Source: Asterella californica (Eukaryota; Streptophyta; Marchantiopsida; Marchantiales; Aytoniaceae). From it: DNA of 64,000 nucleotides. Where the stretch lies: assembly GCA_036924285.1 (NCBI GenBank), contig JAYKYS010000007.1, positions 5,704,001 to 5,768,000 of the forward strand, in the 5' to 3' direction. Positions 1 through 11,926 of the stretch are shown one piece after another. Numbering within the stretch: the first letter of the stretch is position 1; every line of letters begins with the position of its first letter. A program made the translations under genes and the position numbers. Below the pieces are notes generated by a model. That model did no database searches and had not been told where the DNA came from. It worked only from the letters and a program-made list of their open reading frames with translations.

Positions 1-548
1 TACAAGTGATGCTAAATATGCAAGAAAAACAACACTCACTTCGCTACGCGAGAAGATTTTAACATGTACCACGTGGAGATGAATGCGTAAGTCTACATGA
101 GAACTCACGCAACGGGACCCATGAAAAGAATGAAGAACATGATGCATACAAGATAGTGCGACTTAAACTTTTATAATCTGCACTCGTTAGGCAAATGTAA
201 TCCGGCTCCGTAGTGTCAATAACCAAAATGTGAGAGAACTATTTAGAAAGGTAACGTGATCAGGCTCTAAAACAATATACATCCTCGATGAACTCTGGGA
301 ACTTTTGCTCGTTTATTGAAAATATATAAGTGTTAAGTGGAAAATATATACTAAGTAAATGTAAAAATTTATTTTTTTTATAAATATTATATGTTAGTCC
401 ATGCCTGGAAACACGACAAAAGCAAAAAAAACCCATAAGTGATGACTCTGCTCTCGCGCTTCAGAAGATACAAGACTGGAGAACTGTACTCACAATTATA
501 TTATGATTTAATGAGATATTTAATTTATATCTAACCCTTCCATTTAAC

Positions 549-592
549 TTATCCTATGGTATAAGTTAAATTATCCTATGGTATAAGTTAAA
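549..592. repeat. 22-bp perfect tandem duplication
   Basis: The unit ttatcctatggtataagtta plus aa occurs twice head to tail (549-570 and 571-592). Each unit is nearly palindromic: TTAACTTAT at the left pairs with ATAAGTTAA at the right. Confidence 0.9.
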
Positions 593-720
593 TGATTATT
601 CCCTCTCTCCCGAACTCCGAAGAGGGTGAATATATATACAGTCTTGGTGACAAACACATCACCACCCCACGTTTTTAACTTTTAGGACATGCAACTAAAC
701 TCTTCTCTCTCTCCATTCTA

Positions 721-755
721 GCCTTCCTAGTAATCCTAGTTATCACTAGGAAGGC
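721..755. repeat. Perfect 11-bp inverted repeat (hairpin)
   Basis: GCCTTCCTAGT at 721-731 is the exact reverse complement of ACTAGGAAGGC at 745-755, with a 13-nt loop. It lies about 220 bp upstream of the probable TATA box of the DRB-like gene. Confidence 0.9.
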
Positions 756-971
756 GAATTTATGTGTACTACAGTTAGTGCAGGAAGGATGGGAGCGGCG
801 GAGGAAAGAGCAATAAATAGGAAAGAGGAAAGAGAGAAGAGGAATCGGAAAGAAAAGAGAGAGATTGCGAAGCTATCGGCATGTAAGAGCATTCGGACCG
901 AAGCAAAGGAAGGAAAAGAAACAAGTCCAAGTTCGAGTCAAGTGGGTCGGCGGAGATGCGCTTGGGCTCAC

Positions 972-983
972 TATATATATAAA
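972..983 (+). promoter_or_regulatory. TATA box, probable promoter of the DRB-like gene
   Basis: TATATATATAAA is followed by purine-rich sequence, which predicts a start site near 1010. No other gene lies between here and 2.4 kb, so it is inferred to drive the DRB-like gene through a long leader. Confidence 0.5.
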
Positions 984-1009
984 CCGAAATAGAGAGATAT
1001 GATACCGCA

Positions 1010-2431
1010 TTAAGAGGAGGAAGAGAAGGAGAAGGTCCGTCTGGAGCAGCAGCACGAGGAGGAGAATCTTTTGGCTGGTCTTATCGCTGGCCTGTAGAAG
1101 TTTCTGTTTAGGGTACCGTAGGAGAGATAGGGAGACGGGGAAGGAGGACCAGACTGACTGCCTGTCGGTTGATTCTGTCCGAGGGGAGGGATTGATCGAT
1201 TAGAAAGTGACTCGGACAGTTACGAGAAGGAGGAGACGGCTTTGAGAGTCCCGAGCAACGGGCTAATTGTTTTTAGTCTCCTACGAGCGGTCCGTTAGGG
1301 TTTGGTTTGGTAGCGAATCGCTCAGCAGCAGGCGGTTTTTCCTCCGAAGGAAACGAGGGCTTTGGGTTTGGGCGTGGCCTCCTGCTGGTCTGTGTGGGTG
1401 TGTGTGTGCCTGTCTGCCTGGGAGGGGCGATCAGCTCGGATTATCGAAGGGAACGAAAGGAAACGAGACGAGATAGTTTGGGTACAGTTTTGCGACCCAT
1501 CCCATTCCATCACAACGTACATTCAATTGAGATAGTTAGTACTGGAAGGATGATGATTGTTTAGGGGACTCGTGCGTGTGTTGCGATGCGATGCGATGTG
1601 ATGTAATGTAATGGGTGAGTTAGCCGTGCTTTGTAGTGGCGGGATTGCCATCATGTTTGCTGGTGTGATGAGGGTTTTGTGTAGGCAGGGTTTGTGAAAT
1701 TACGCGCCTGTCGGCTTTGCTCCCCCTTTTCCTCAATTCTTCCTGCATTTGTTCTGGAAAGAAGGGAGATGTCCGCTCAGCAACCGCACGCGCATGCATG
1801 AGCCTGGGAACTTCTCCTCTGCGGATTTTCTTATTTCGAGTTGCCTGCCCTGTCTTCTCTGCAGTTTTACTTCTCTATACAGGGTTTTCCTCGCTGGTCT
1901 CTCTCTCTGGCCGTGAGATGATGTGACTGCAACTGATTGTCGCGTTCGACGGGTAGTTTATAGGCGTGAAGGAGAACCTGCGTGCGTTTGCCATTTTCTC
2001 ACAGAACACTAAATAGTGGTTCTGTTGGGACAGAAGTGGCAGTTACAGGGTTTCTCTACAGTCGAGGGGTTTACCGTTCTACGAGGAAGTCATCGAGGGG
2101 TGGGGGGGGACTAAACAGTTTGATGGTAACAGTTGCTGGCTCGGCGCGTCGTCGTCAGGGATGCCGAGCTCTCTCGTAATCCGCACGGGGTGCTGAGCGG
2201 GAGTAGACCGACGACTTGGTGCTAGACAGAAAACTCGGTGGGTGAAGTCGACGGACGGACGAACGCACGCACGCCGGCTTCTGGATGTTTAGACGTCCAA
2301 GTGATGATAGTTCTGATTGATTGATTGACTGATTGATGCTGCTGGGGATTTCGAGTGGGATCCATATTCCACTTTCATCGGTAAGGATCAATTTGCCTGC
2401 TCGATTGGAAATTTTAGGTCGAGTCGGAGTC
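1010..2431 (+). other. Putative long 5' leader of the DRB-like gene
   Basis: A transcribed leader is inferred between the TATA box and the DRB coding start. It is purine-rich at first, has a (gatgc)n-like tract near 1583-1613 and (gatt)n near 2318-2337. A consensus donor GTGAGT at 1615-1620 and an acceptor-like ttctctgcag near 1857-1866 suggest a leader intron. Short upstream ORFs are present and none resembles a known protein. Confidence 0.35.
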
Positions 2432-3632
2432 ATGATGGGCATGAAGAGGCAAGACAAAAGAAAGGGCTCCGTAATGCATAAGAGCCAGCTTCAGGAGTAT
2501 GCACAGAAGGCTTCCATCCTACCTCCCGTATACGACTTTATCAAAGAGGGTGCCTCTCACGAGCCTCGGTTTAAGTGCGTCGTCACTCTAAATGGGATCA
2601 AGTACGAGTCAGCTCCAGGCTTCCCAAACCTGAAGTCCGCTGAGCATGCAGCCGCGAAAGTTGCGCTCGATGCCCTCCAGCAGACTACTGATGGCACGGG
2701 GGTCTCCCCAAGCCCCGTGCACGAATCAGGTCTTTGCAAGAACTTGTTGCAGGAGTATGCACAGAAAAATAGTTTGCCACTGCCTGTATATCAATCTGCG
2801 AGGTCAGGTGAAGATCACGCGCCGAGTTTCACTTCGAGTGTGGAGATTGCTGGGGTGAAATACAGCGGTGGGTCGGCTAAGAACAAGAAGGAAGCAGAAA
2901 TCAAAGCAGCTAAGACTGCACTGCTCGCAATCCAGTCTGCTCTAGGTTCTACTATAGAAGCCGAGGTTCCTGTCGCGTCTCCAACTACTAAACCTCAAGT
3001 TGGCCTGTCGACTTTCATCGACTCTCAGATAAATAACAACAGCAACAGTACTGGAAGAAAGCGAGGACGTGCACAAGCACAGGCTGCTGCTGCTGCAGAA
3101 GAAAACGCTGCTCGCCGTACGAAGACAGAAACTGTGCAGGAAAGCCCTGCAACTAAAACCGAGGCGGAGGAGCCTGTACAGGCCACTCCAGCGAAAACGG
3201 AAGATTCTACGCCGGCCACCCCTATGACGAAGGTAGGGCATGGAGCTGAGTTCACGTTGGTGTAATTGTTCGTCAGCATGGTGGTAGAGGTTGGTTGATA
3301 AGTGCCGTGCCGTCCCGGGCCGGGCCTGCCTTGTGTTTGCAATGCGAGCCAAGTTTCAGTCGCAGTGTGAAATGTATTTATGTCAGACCATGGGCTTATG
3401 TTGATTCGTCCGTTCACAGCCGGCGAAGTCGGAGAAGAAGAAGGTGGAGAAAGCACAGAAGCTTGCTAACAAGGTCGAAGCTAAGGAAGAGAAGGACGCG
3501 GCGGATGTTGAATCTGCCGCTCAGAAGATCGATCAGTCAGCTACGACTCCCGTTGTAGGGAGGACCGTGGGCATTGCAGATCTGCTGGCCACGCCCACAG
3601 CTCAGAAGATTCTCGGTGTACTGCAGACGTAG
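2432..3632 (+). CDS. Double-stranded RNA-binding protein, DRB1/HYL1-like
   Basis: The protein has two dsRNA-binding domains, at about residues 15-83 and 101-169. In land plants such proteins partner Dicer-like enzymes in miRNA processing. The second domain begins SGLCKNLLQEYAQK and ends NKKEAEIKAAKTALLAIQ, the basic helix signature, and closely resembles Arabidopsis HYL1. A low-complexity Ala/Glu/Thr/Lys tail follows, with a basic GRKRGRAQ nuclear-signal-like motif. The model joins 2432-3232 to 3420-3632. The donor AAG|GTAGGG and acceptor tccgttcacag are both in phase 0, giving about 337 residues. Unspliced, the frame runs on only to 3265. An in-frame ATG also exists at 2336; I chose the MMGM cluster at 2432-2443 because homology starts at MHKSQLQEY (2474). 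DRB1/HYL1 and DRB6 types cannot be separated by eye. Confidence 0.88.
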
Positions 3633-5875
3633 GAGTAAGGACTTCACTTGACGGTCAACATTCCCTTCTGAGAGTTTATGCCGCATTTAGATGTAGATGG
3701 AGTGCTTGCCAACGAGCACCAAATCGACTGACTCAAGTGTTTTCCGCGAGTGTAGAGTGTCTGGGGTCTATCGACAAGTGAAACAGGAGCCCAAACTCGA
3801 TACATATCAATCGTCTTCGATACTGGACAGAATGTGGCACGGATTGGATCTCTTCGATTATCTTCACAGATCACCAGATTCTGTTCATTCACAAGACTGC
3901 CAGGAGCTAAGATTCCGCTTCAAGGATGATGTCCTTACTGATTCATGCAAAGCACGTCGTGATCAGTTTGTGATGGCGTCAGCTGATTCTCTTCGGTCTA
4001 GAAAATTTTGCCGCCTTAGATCTCTTGTAGGCTGCATTGGACGGCAGTGCATTTGCAAGGGTTAGAGTTAGGTTAAGGTGTTTCTCGTGAAACCTCTTTG
4101 TAAACAGTTTTAGTTATTTGTCGTACTCGTGGGTGTCTAAAGAGCTGTATACTTCCGCTGTCTTCCGCCTTCCACCATGCCCCATTTGTCTATCAATTGT
4201 TGAGCTTTTTTCATATGAATGAGTATGCGATTTAAAACATAGTATGGAAGAAGGGAAATAACACGGGTTGCACGGAAGTTGTCTACTTCCGGGCCATATT
4301 CTCAACCTTCTCACTTTTACTGCCATCCACAGAACTGATTCGGCTTTTGGTTTCTCGTGCTGATTCTGATCTTTCGTTCATTTTGACATGCTCGTATCAT
4401 TCAGGTCGCACATGTTTCCATTCTCCAAGCATGATGTCCGTAATCATCTATGCTAAATCTATTTCTGGTTAAACCCTTCCTTCTTTTCTGCCGCTATTCG
4501 ATATTCTAAATTACAGTACTTGACAGAAAAACCTTCCTTTCCTTCCCGGTTTTCTCAATCACCGTTTCTTTACTCATAACCGCTTTATTGGCTACAATAA
4601 TAAATGCAATCTTTGGAAAATTTGTAAAATTATTTTTCAGCCCAAACTAGTGAACTTACGCTAAAAAGTCAGTCTAAGAAATTGTAACGTCAGTCTGCGG
4701 CTTTACTAGGATAAAGTGCAGCTACAAAGATCACGTACCGCTTTACCGCTCTTTTAAATCAACTCTAAAAATTTCACAAACAGCAGCCCAACTCAGGCTA
4801 ACTCAGGCTGCCTGAAGCAGATACGCCGTGACTTTGTGGGTTTCACGACGTTCTGAACCATCTCTGAACCCAGCTCACGTACCGCTTTAATGGGCGAACA
4901 GCCCATCTACGCTCTACGCTTCATCTCCTTCTCGTTCGCTTACCGAGTGATGGAGGAAAAATGATATTTCTCCACGTTATGTTAGACATCAACATGGAAA
5001 CCGACAGGATTTCCGCCCTTATCTTCGTCCTTTACTTTTTTTCTACTTTACCGGTCGACCCGTAATTTTGTTTCTATTCTACAGGGTGTCTATCTACTCT
5101 CCTAGGAATTCAAGCCTGTTGACCTTAAATGTCTCGTTTCCGTCGCTCGGATTTGGCTACACTCGTTACAATCACGCAAACGATGAAGAATCCATGGAGG
5201 GAGGGAGGGATTGATGCTTATCTTGTCCCGTACCTCCATAAAAGAAGCGCACAGCCTCGGCAGTGAATCGTTAGCGTTCTACGTTATCTGCCACACTCGT
5301 TGAAACTGCTATATCTACACATGTTCGCCCAAACATTTGCATTTCGAGATATAAAGAGTGAATGATTTACTTACCCCGTGCAACATCCGCTGTCGGCCTC
5401 AACCTTATAAGTGGGCATCATGGACAGGCAAGCCTCCGATCGTGGTACGGATATGAGCGAAACCGAGTGAGGTTAAGGCTGAGTGGCACAAAGGTGACCA
5501 CAAGCGAGTTCAATGTCAGCTTTTTTGTTGGGACTCACCTGAGAATTGTGGTGGAGGAGTGCGTATTGTGCCTTAAAAAGGGCTGAAATTCTCGGAAACC
5601 CTCTCGTTAGCTCTCGCTTCCGCAATCTTGACTGATACCCCAGATAAAACTCAGAGAGCTGCACCGTAGTTTTCTAAGACAAAAATACCATAGCCTCACA
5701 CCTGATAAGTCAGGTCTCACAACTGAAATTGCTCGTCGAGGTGGGACGTATACACACTCTGGAACCTGAACCACTCAAACAGCATGTTTTTTCACCCTTC
5801 AAGGCTCAACTAAAGGCGAGGGTAGGTACTGAGTTGCATTTCTTTCTAACTCATGTTTACTGTGAATTCCTCAGC
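3633..5875. other. Intergenic DNA between the DRB-like gene and the minus-strand gene
   Basis: This holds the 3' region of the DRB-like gene and then AT-moderate DNA. Small ORFs at 3697-4065 and 5362-5586 resemble nothing known. A short direct repeat (aactcaggct twice) sits near 4791-4808. No RNA gene was seen. Confidence 0.5.
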
Positions 5876-7226
5876 CTACGTCAGATGTTGTAACGAAACT
5901 TCCGGTAGTGCTCGGCTGCCTGAAATGTGGGGGCTACAGGTTTTACAGTTCCCCTGGAAGTCCTTCGATGACGAAACTAGTTTGTAACTCATGCAGAACG
6001 AAGCCTCATCTGCTTCTGAAGTACTTACGAGAAAAAGGGTGAGGTAGAGTTATACCAGCGCGAAGTGCAGCACTTAAAAGGTCAGCAGCACTGACAACTG
6101 GTGCAGGCTTACCATCTGACATTTGTTTCACCACGTCCATCACATTTTCTGGAACATGAAGGGGTTTCTCTTCGCCTCTATCACGTTTTCGGGGTCGGTC
6201 AACAGTAGATTTCCCAGCACCAAATTTACGAAGATTCTTCAACTTCTCCCTCACGGCCTTGGGAGGAATGGAAGTGTCATCGTGCCTCTCCTCGCCTTCG
6301 GGATCAGGTGAAGGGGAAGTCTCGGCTCTCAAAGTTTTACGGGACGAGACGAACTGGGCGTTCCTCGAATCAGTCCGTACTGAACGACCAGTCAAATTTT
6401 CATTCGCCTTCAAGCAGTCACTAGAAGTACTAACGCAAGCTCCTCCGTAGCGGAGACATGCAGCCTCGCCCGAAGGTTTGGGGCGCTCTGACGGGTCTCC
6501 GGTTGTCCTGGGAGTGGAGCTTCTAGCTTCTAGCTTTAGACTCTCTTCTTGACCGGGCTCTGAATGCCTGGCAGAGCCGGAAGGGCCCTGATCTTTTCCA
6601 GTCTCCGGACTCGACGGCAATCGCTGGCCCCAGGGTTCAACCTCCTCGTTTGGCGCTCCGAGTCTTCCATGCTGATCGTTTGGGGTACTCAGGATCTCGT
6701 GTACGACAGCAGAGCTTGTATCTGCTGTCGCATCCTTCTGCTCATGCGGTGGTGCCTCTGTGACACCAAGATCATCATCCTCATTTCTCACCACCTCGAC
6801 ACAATCCGCATTCGCTTGATCACTTTCTGGCGAGGGACGATCTCCTCGTCTGGAGAATCCCCACGAGAGTCCTCTAGAAGGAGTTTGAGACCTATCGCTG
6901 TCAAAGGGCTCACGGTAGCTCCCTAATCCAATGGCCGTCGCATGACGCGCAGCTTGGGGAGTTGCTTCCGGGGAAGCCCACTCTACTGGCTTCTGTGAGA
7001 GCTCTTCCTCATGATCATCGTCATCCGACACCGAAGAAGCAGTGACATCGAAAATTCTTTGCTCAGAAATTTGGCCTGGACTCTCCTCTGGCTGACTAGG
7101 TGTGTCGTCGATAATTCCGCCCACTTCTTCCCAGCCAGGAATGGAGTTCAAAATTTCCTCCTGAGAGACTGAAATGCGCACCTTCTGAAGTAGAAAATGA
7201 GCCAGGTACTCTCGCTCTCGAGACAT
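5876..7226 (-). CDS. Unrecognised acidic Ser/Pro-rich protein, probably nuclear
   Basis: One long open exon (6029-7226) begins at ATG 7226, MSREREYLAHFLLQK. An N-terminal predicted-helical segment (about residues 1-35) is followed by roughly 270 residues rich in Ser, Glu, Asp and Pro, with an acidic SDDDDHEEE run. A basic stretch (RPRKRDRGEEK) looks like a nuclear signal. The end is more conserved-looking: VMDVVKQMSDGKPAP, then SAADLLSAALRAGITLP. The raw frame stops at 6006, but CTC|GTAAGTAC at 6029/6028 is an excellent donor. A phase-compatible acceptor (cccacatttcag, exon from 5919) would add 14 residues and stop at 5876. That last exon is inferred. The frame is open upstream only to a stop near 7280, so ATG 7226 or an upstream splice starts it. 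I do not recognise the family. Confidence 0.5.
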
Positions 7227-7262
7227 TTTTTCGTTCTTAAACGAGCAAAACGCCAGTCCCAA

Positions 7263-9299
7263 CCTCTGCTTCCTCGTCTTCTAGTGCGACATGCAAGTGA
7301 TGTCTCTGCTCAATCATGTGCCGTGAACCAAGAATAGAAGAGAAGACACCTGTTCTGCAAATCACAGCCACCTGAATCCTTACCAAGATCTATACCGCCA
7401 CACAAAGGAGCCGCAATGTCAGGAAGAGGATGCCACAGCGTAGCTTACATGACATCGTAATCCGTTCACGAAGTTTATCAATACAGGTAAAGAATACAAT
7501 CTGAAGAGAGAATCTGCCGAATTGCAGTGCAAGCTCTCAGGTAATCTAACAATTACAGTGAACACTGATAAGGTGAACTAGACAACTTCCCCACAAACCA
7601 CGTCGTCTTGATAACGATGGAATGGACCACACATTACCATACCTAAGCAGGCGACATGTGGTACGAAAACCAACAACTGCGACACATGCACAAGACTTCC
7701 CACCGCCCTGGATGTCTAGGAGAGAAGACTGACTTGACACAAAGAACAGGACACTCAATATTTCCTAATACCTTCCTGCCTAACGATCCTCTCCAAAGGG
7801 GACACAGGTCACGTGACAAGTGGGACCATTTCACGGTACATGTAGTAGCAAGCAATGCAAGAACTAGCCACATACAACTGAAGATAACCCATGAAAGAAG
7901 AACCCAGAGAAGTACATAGCCAGGAGAATGAAGGAATTGATATACGCTACAGCGGAAAATGAAAAACCTGAGGCAGAGTGTTGGAGATGTGTAGCAAAAC
8001 GCACACAGCAAACAAGGTCCTCAGGTATGCCTCGCGCACTTAGGTAGCCTGCCAGAACCGACAAAATACATAGTAAGTAGCATAGAGGTGTGTGAATGTG
8101 TTCTGGGTTTCAGCATCAAGTTAGCGAGTATTTGCATCCAGAGGACAGACATACCGGAATTTGTACCTCAAAGCACATTTCCAGAGATTGTTCCCCCTGG
8201 TATGTATGTGCAATATAGATGACATGTACAATACAGTGCACGACCTTTCTAGTGCAGAAGAGAAGCCGAGGTCTAAAAGTGCAATCGAAGCTAGCACTTA
8301 GTTTAGAATGAAACGTACCGAATGAATGTGCAACCAAAATGGATGAAGCAAAAGGATCAGTAGTGTCTTAACCTCAGTGCGTAGTATAAAATTATCTACT
8401 TAAAACAAGTAAGACGGGAATGTGCAGTTAACGGGAAGCATACATCAAGCGAATGATATAGCAACCTCCTAAAGAAGAAAAGGAAAGAGCGCCTTAGCTA
8501 TGACACTGAACTATCAGTACACTGAGCATATAGAGCTAATGATATAATAACCTTAAGAACCAACCATAGGAGAGAGGAGAGAGTGCTCCCTGTGTCATAA
8601 ACTACCAGTACACAGGGAAATCAATAAATATAAGTCTACGATCGGGCAAAACATTCGGTCAGCCTTCTGCTCAAAGGCCACGGACAAGGTTGTAGGTTAC
8701 GAGTAGGTGCGCACTCAAACCCCTAAATACCACACAACACACAGACCATGCTGCTATTCACACTTCCCCGGCATGCACATCAACCTGGTCATCCAAGTTC
8801 ATCAGCACCTAGCGTAGAGGGCGGGGCTTCTTAGATGAGGAGGAAAGGCGACCAACCGAAGTTGAAGACATGTCCTACTCTGCCGGGCCTCGTCAATCAA
8901 GGAGTTTCTTTTCTGTTCCGGATCGTCACGAGTCGGACCATAACGCGAGTCCAATATCTTTGGTAGGACATGGTACTTACAAATGTAGGGTAGTATCTTA
9001 CTATCTTACTATCTTGGAGCTAGTAACGACACGATTGTACTACTCGATGACTGGAGCTAGTAACGGGCTCCTGAAATTGTGACCAAAGCCCGTAGTGGAG
9101 GCTCCCATCACCGCACTCATATCCCAGGATGATGTTCGATAGGAAATCTGCTGAACTTACTTGTATCAAGCATGGAATCCCGAACACAAGCTCATCCTGG
9201 CGACCTGGCTGTCGATGTTAAATAAGTAAAGGGCGTTTGATTCGAGCGGTAGTCCCATCCTCCACGAGACAGTACTTGCATCTACGTTAGAACTTCAAA
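7263..9299. other. Upstream flank of the minus-strand gene; no recognised gene
   Basis: Several 60-120 codon ORFs occur on both strands, but none carries a motif I know. Near 8990-9062 there are small repeats: the octamer tatcttac is reiterated, and ggagctagtaacg occurs twice about 37 bp apart. Part of this may be 5' leader or intron of the gene ending at 5876. Confidence 0.4.
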
Positions 9300-10019
9300 C
9301 CTCATGGTACGCACTAGTACTTGCACCGACCTGCTTTCAGCAGCGGCGTTGATTCCACAAAGCTGCAGTTTAGCTTCTACGTATACCTCCTCTCGTAAGA
9401 GAAGCTCAAAGCATCATCATCTCACTATACTATTTCTAAATGCAAGACTAGCGGCGAACTCTCTGGATCACGGGTGCTACACTCAACCCATCAGAAGCTT
9501 TCACCATCTCTCCAGAGGTACAAACTGGAGAGAGGTTGAAAAACTCTACTCCTCTAAACATAGGACATACACGCATCCATCACTACGGAACATTGAGGAG
9601 CGTCACTACTCACACTTTAGAGTCAGTTGTGACGTTTCTGGACACAGAAATTTCAAGGGACAAGGTCTACAATATACTTCAAGGTTCCGTCTATCTAGAC
9701 AAGGTAAGAGTTTCCCTATACGACTACGCAAACAGAATCCAACAGGATAAATACTCACAGAATCAAACAGCACTGCAAACCGTCAGGATATCCGAAGACA
9801 CTGGGATACTACTACTGAAAGCACAAAAGTATACCCAGAGATGCTCTCATTAACTACCGGTCCATTAACTGAACCTACTGAAATTTCCTTTTTCTAGTTT
9901 TGAAGGTTCTATTTCAAAGCTAACTCAGAAAGAAGAAGAAAAAGCCATACTGATGAAACAAAACTTGAGGGTCGCATCTCACAACAAAGAAACTAGGCAG
10001 CACAGTTAACACATATTAC

Positions 10020-10741
10020 CACTGCCACGCTGCAGAATGGACACTGTGAGAGACTCTAGTTCGGGTATGTCACGGACCACAATGGAGCAAGATGTGCGCT
10101 GAGGCGACGTAATGTTATCTACGTCATCTTCCACGAACTCCTCCCATCGGGTCGCTGTAACAGTCGAGCACCCGAAACCTTCTAATAAAACAGTCCACAT
10201 CCACACTATCTCCTAGATTAGAGAGGAGAGGGTTCAATGATTCGCTAATATTATAATTTGGCAGCAGAATATCTTCAACATATAGAAAAATACGAAAACA
10301 ATGAAGTCTGACCAGTCCGCTGGGGATCCGTCATTGTTCCGGAACATAGGAACATCCATGACAAACTCGCAAGGACCCTCGGTAACCACTGTGACGATGC
10401 CCCTGCATCAGATGAAATACTGCCAGGCCTGAGGACAGGACGTAAGGATAGCAGGCCAGAACCCCAACAATTGGGAGGAAGATTCGGGCAATCGGGAACT
10501 CCGGAACACGTCGAGTACTGGTAACAAGGATGAAAGTCAATCTCCATCGAACACACTATGAATCAAGTACTCACTTGGCTTGGGCTCGAGCTGTTGAGAT
10601 GTCCTCAGACAAGCCACTCAGAAAGTGCTGAAATAATTGCAGACTAGCTGTAGTATTCAACGAGTCGTGCAAACAAACAATAGGTACTTGCTCTCCTTCC
10701 GTCACTCCATCGCGTAGCTGTCTCCTTACGCTGTCCGCCAT
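10020..10741 (-). CDS. Elongator complex subunit 5 (ELP5)-like gene, 5' exons; possibly a pseudogene
   Basis: ELP5 is a subunit of the Elp4-5-6 ring of Elongator, which acts in tRNA wobble-uridine modification. Exon 1 (10575-10741) begins MADSVRRQLRDGVTEGEQ and resembles the N-terminus of plant ELP5 as I recall it. It ends AA|GTGAGT in phase 2. Exon 2 starts at 10402 after tttcatctgatgcag and continues GIVTVVTEGPCEFVMDV in the matching phase; its 3' end is unclear. Exon 3 (10020-10212), after cctctctaatctag, encodes FRVLDCYSDPMG, matching the family's ILDCYTDPLG block. Directly after this block the frame shifts: the continuation WEEFVEDDVDNITSP lies in another frame. Exons to the left, down to about 9.3 kb, look degraded but coding-like (EEVYVEAKLQLCG near 9360). 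Family identity is from memory of plant ELP5. It could be a decayed copy or an assembly error. Confidence 0.5.
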
Positions 10742-11777
10742 GTCCTCACAGGCTCAGCACATTCCTTCGCACTTGGCTCGCTGTTGTTCAGACACTACCA
10801 CCCGGAATTTTCCACCATAACACCTCCTCATCCGTACACCACCAAGGAACACATGACGCGGTTGGGCACGCTGCAACAAGACCAGCGATATCTAAAGGAC
10901 ATCCTTGAGCTCAAGATGTGTCGCTGATCTCTCAAAGATTTGCAAGCACTCCCTAATTACACTTTTAATCTACGACATTACTGTGCAAGCAGACACAGGG
11001 CTTCCTGGGAAACCTGTTCCACCGCGGTAAACTTTGTCCCTGGCGAGATCTGCCTAATCCAGGGTTGTTCCACGATACTCCGAACCGGGTTCAGTCTCTC
11101 CGTGCACAATTTGCATACTACGGTTTTTTCTCTCGTTCACCACTACAGCTTATGTACCACCCTGCTAAACTAACGGTGGTTTCTCGAGACGCGTGCATCC
11201 AGGACGGGTCAATTGGTATATTTCCTCACCACAACCCAAGGTTCTCAATCATTTAGTGTACTATTTGCTCTCCGCTTCTATGCTCCGCTTCTCCTTGTTT
11301 CTACGTTGTGATTTCCAGCACACAGTACTGACGACGCAAAGAGAGATACGGAAGCACTTCTCATCAATGCTAACGGCAATCAAGACGGACATGATTTACG
11401 CACGGCCTCCGAAGTTTGCACCTTTAATCTTGCATCCCTCTCACTTTCAAATTCAGCTCAGGTCAGTTGCGCATCTCTTTTTGAAGCTAATTTGAACCCG
11501 ATGTCCTAGAGTCGCGTGTAGATGACCCGGCTCTCACCACCGAGTACTCCGAGCTCAACTTTGGTTCCATGGTTCTTCCTTGACGGCAGCATTGCTGTAG
11601 TCATTGCAGACTTCGATCACAGAACCAACTCCTGTTCCACCTCTACCTTACTATCAATTCTCTTGCTCCACGAGCAATTCTAATCATAGACACTAAGGGT
11701 ACACTCACAGCTACGCGTAGCAATACAATGCTATGAAACGTTCGAAAGCAAATCTCGGAATAGAATTTCTCGTCTTT
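10742..11777. other. No recognised gene (upstream of the ELP5-like gene)
   Basis: Overlapping 60-100 codon ORFs on the plus strand (10940-11495) show no known motif and no splice support. The interval should contain the promoter of the ELP5-like gene, but no convincing TATA box was found. Confidence 0.4.
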
Positions 11778-11926
11778 AATGAATTATTCATCAAACATGA
11801 ACCTACTCGAAGACCGTAAGATTTTTTCTTTCTTCAGATCTAGTTCGTTAAAGAATCTCTATCTGTAATGAATTAGTGGTGAACATGAACCTCCTCGCAG
11901 ACCGTCTTCAGATCTAGTTCGTTAAA
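11778..11926. repeat. Imperfect tandem duplication, about 75-90 bp
   Basis: Two adjacent copies (about 11778-11852 and 11867-11926) share aatgaatta, aacatgaacct, agaccgt and then cttcagatctagttcgtta in order. The second copy lacks about 15 bp. Confidence 0.75.

Larger units (their letters stand above)
1..960. other. AT-rich intergenic DNA upstream of the DRB-like gene
   Basis: No gene is recognised. The stretch holds a short tandem repeat (549-592), a perfect hairpin (721-755) and, at about 505-650, one copy of a motif family seen again at 50.75-51.45 kb. The small ORF at 762-992 is purine-rich and Lys/Glu/Arg-rich and looks like composition rather than a gene. Confidence 0.6.

Noticed and set aside
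2381..2417. A 37-nt intron in the DRB leader (gtaagg...attttag)
   Set aside because: Both sites fit weakly, but the segment is too short even beside the 41-51 nt introns seen elsewhere, and it is not needed to explain the coding sequence.
9304..9853. Two overlapping plus ORFs of 148 and 105 codons
   Set aside because: They lie opposite probable degraded ELP5 exons and show no motif of their own.
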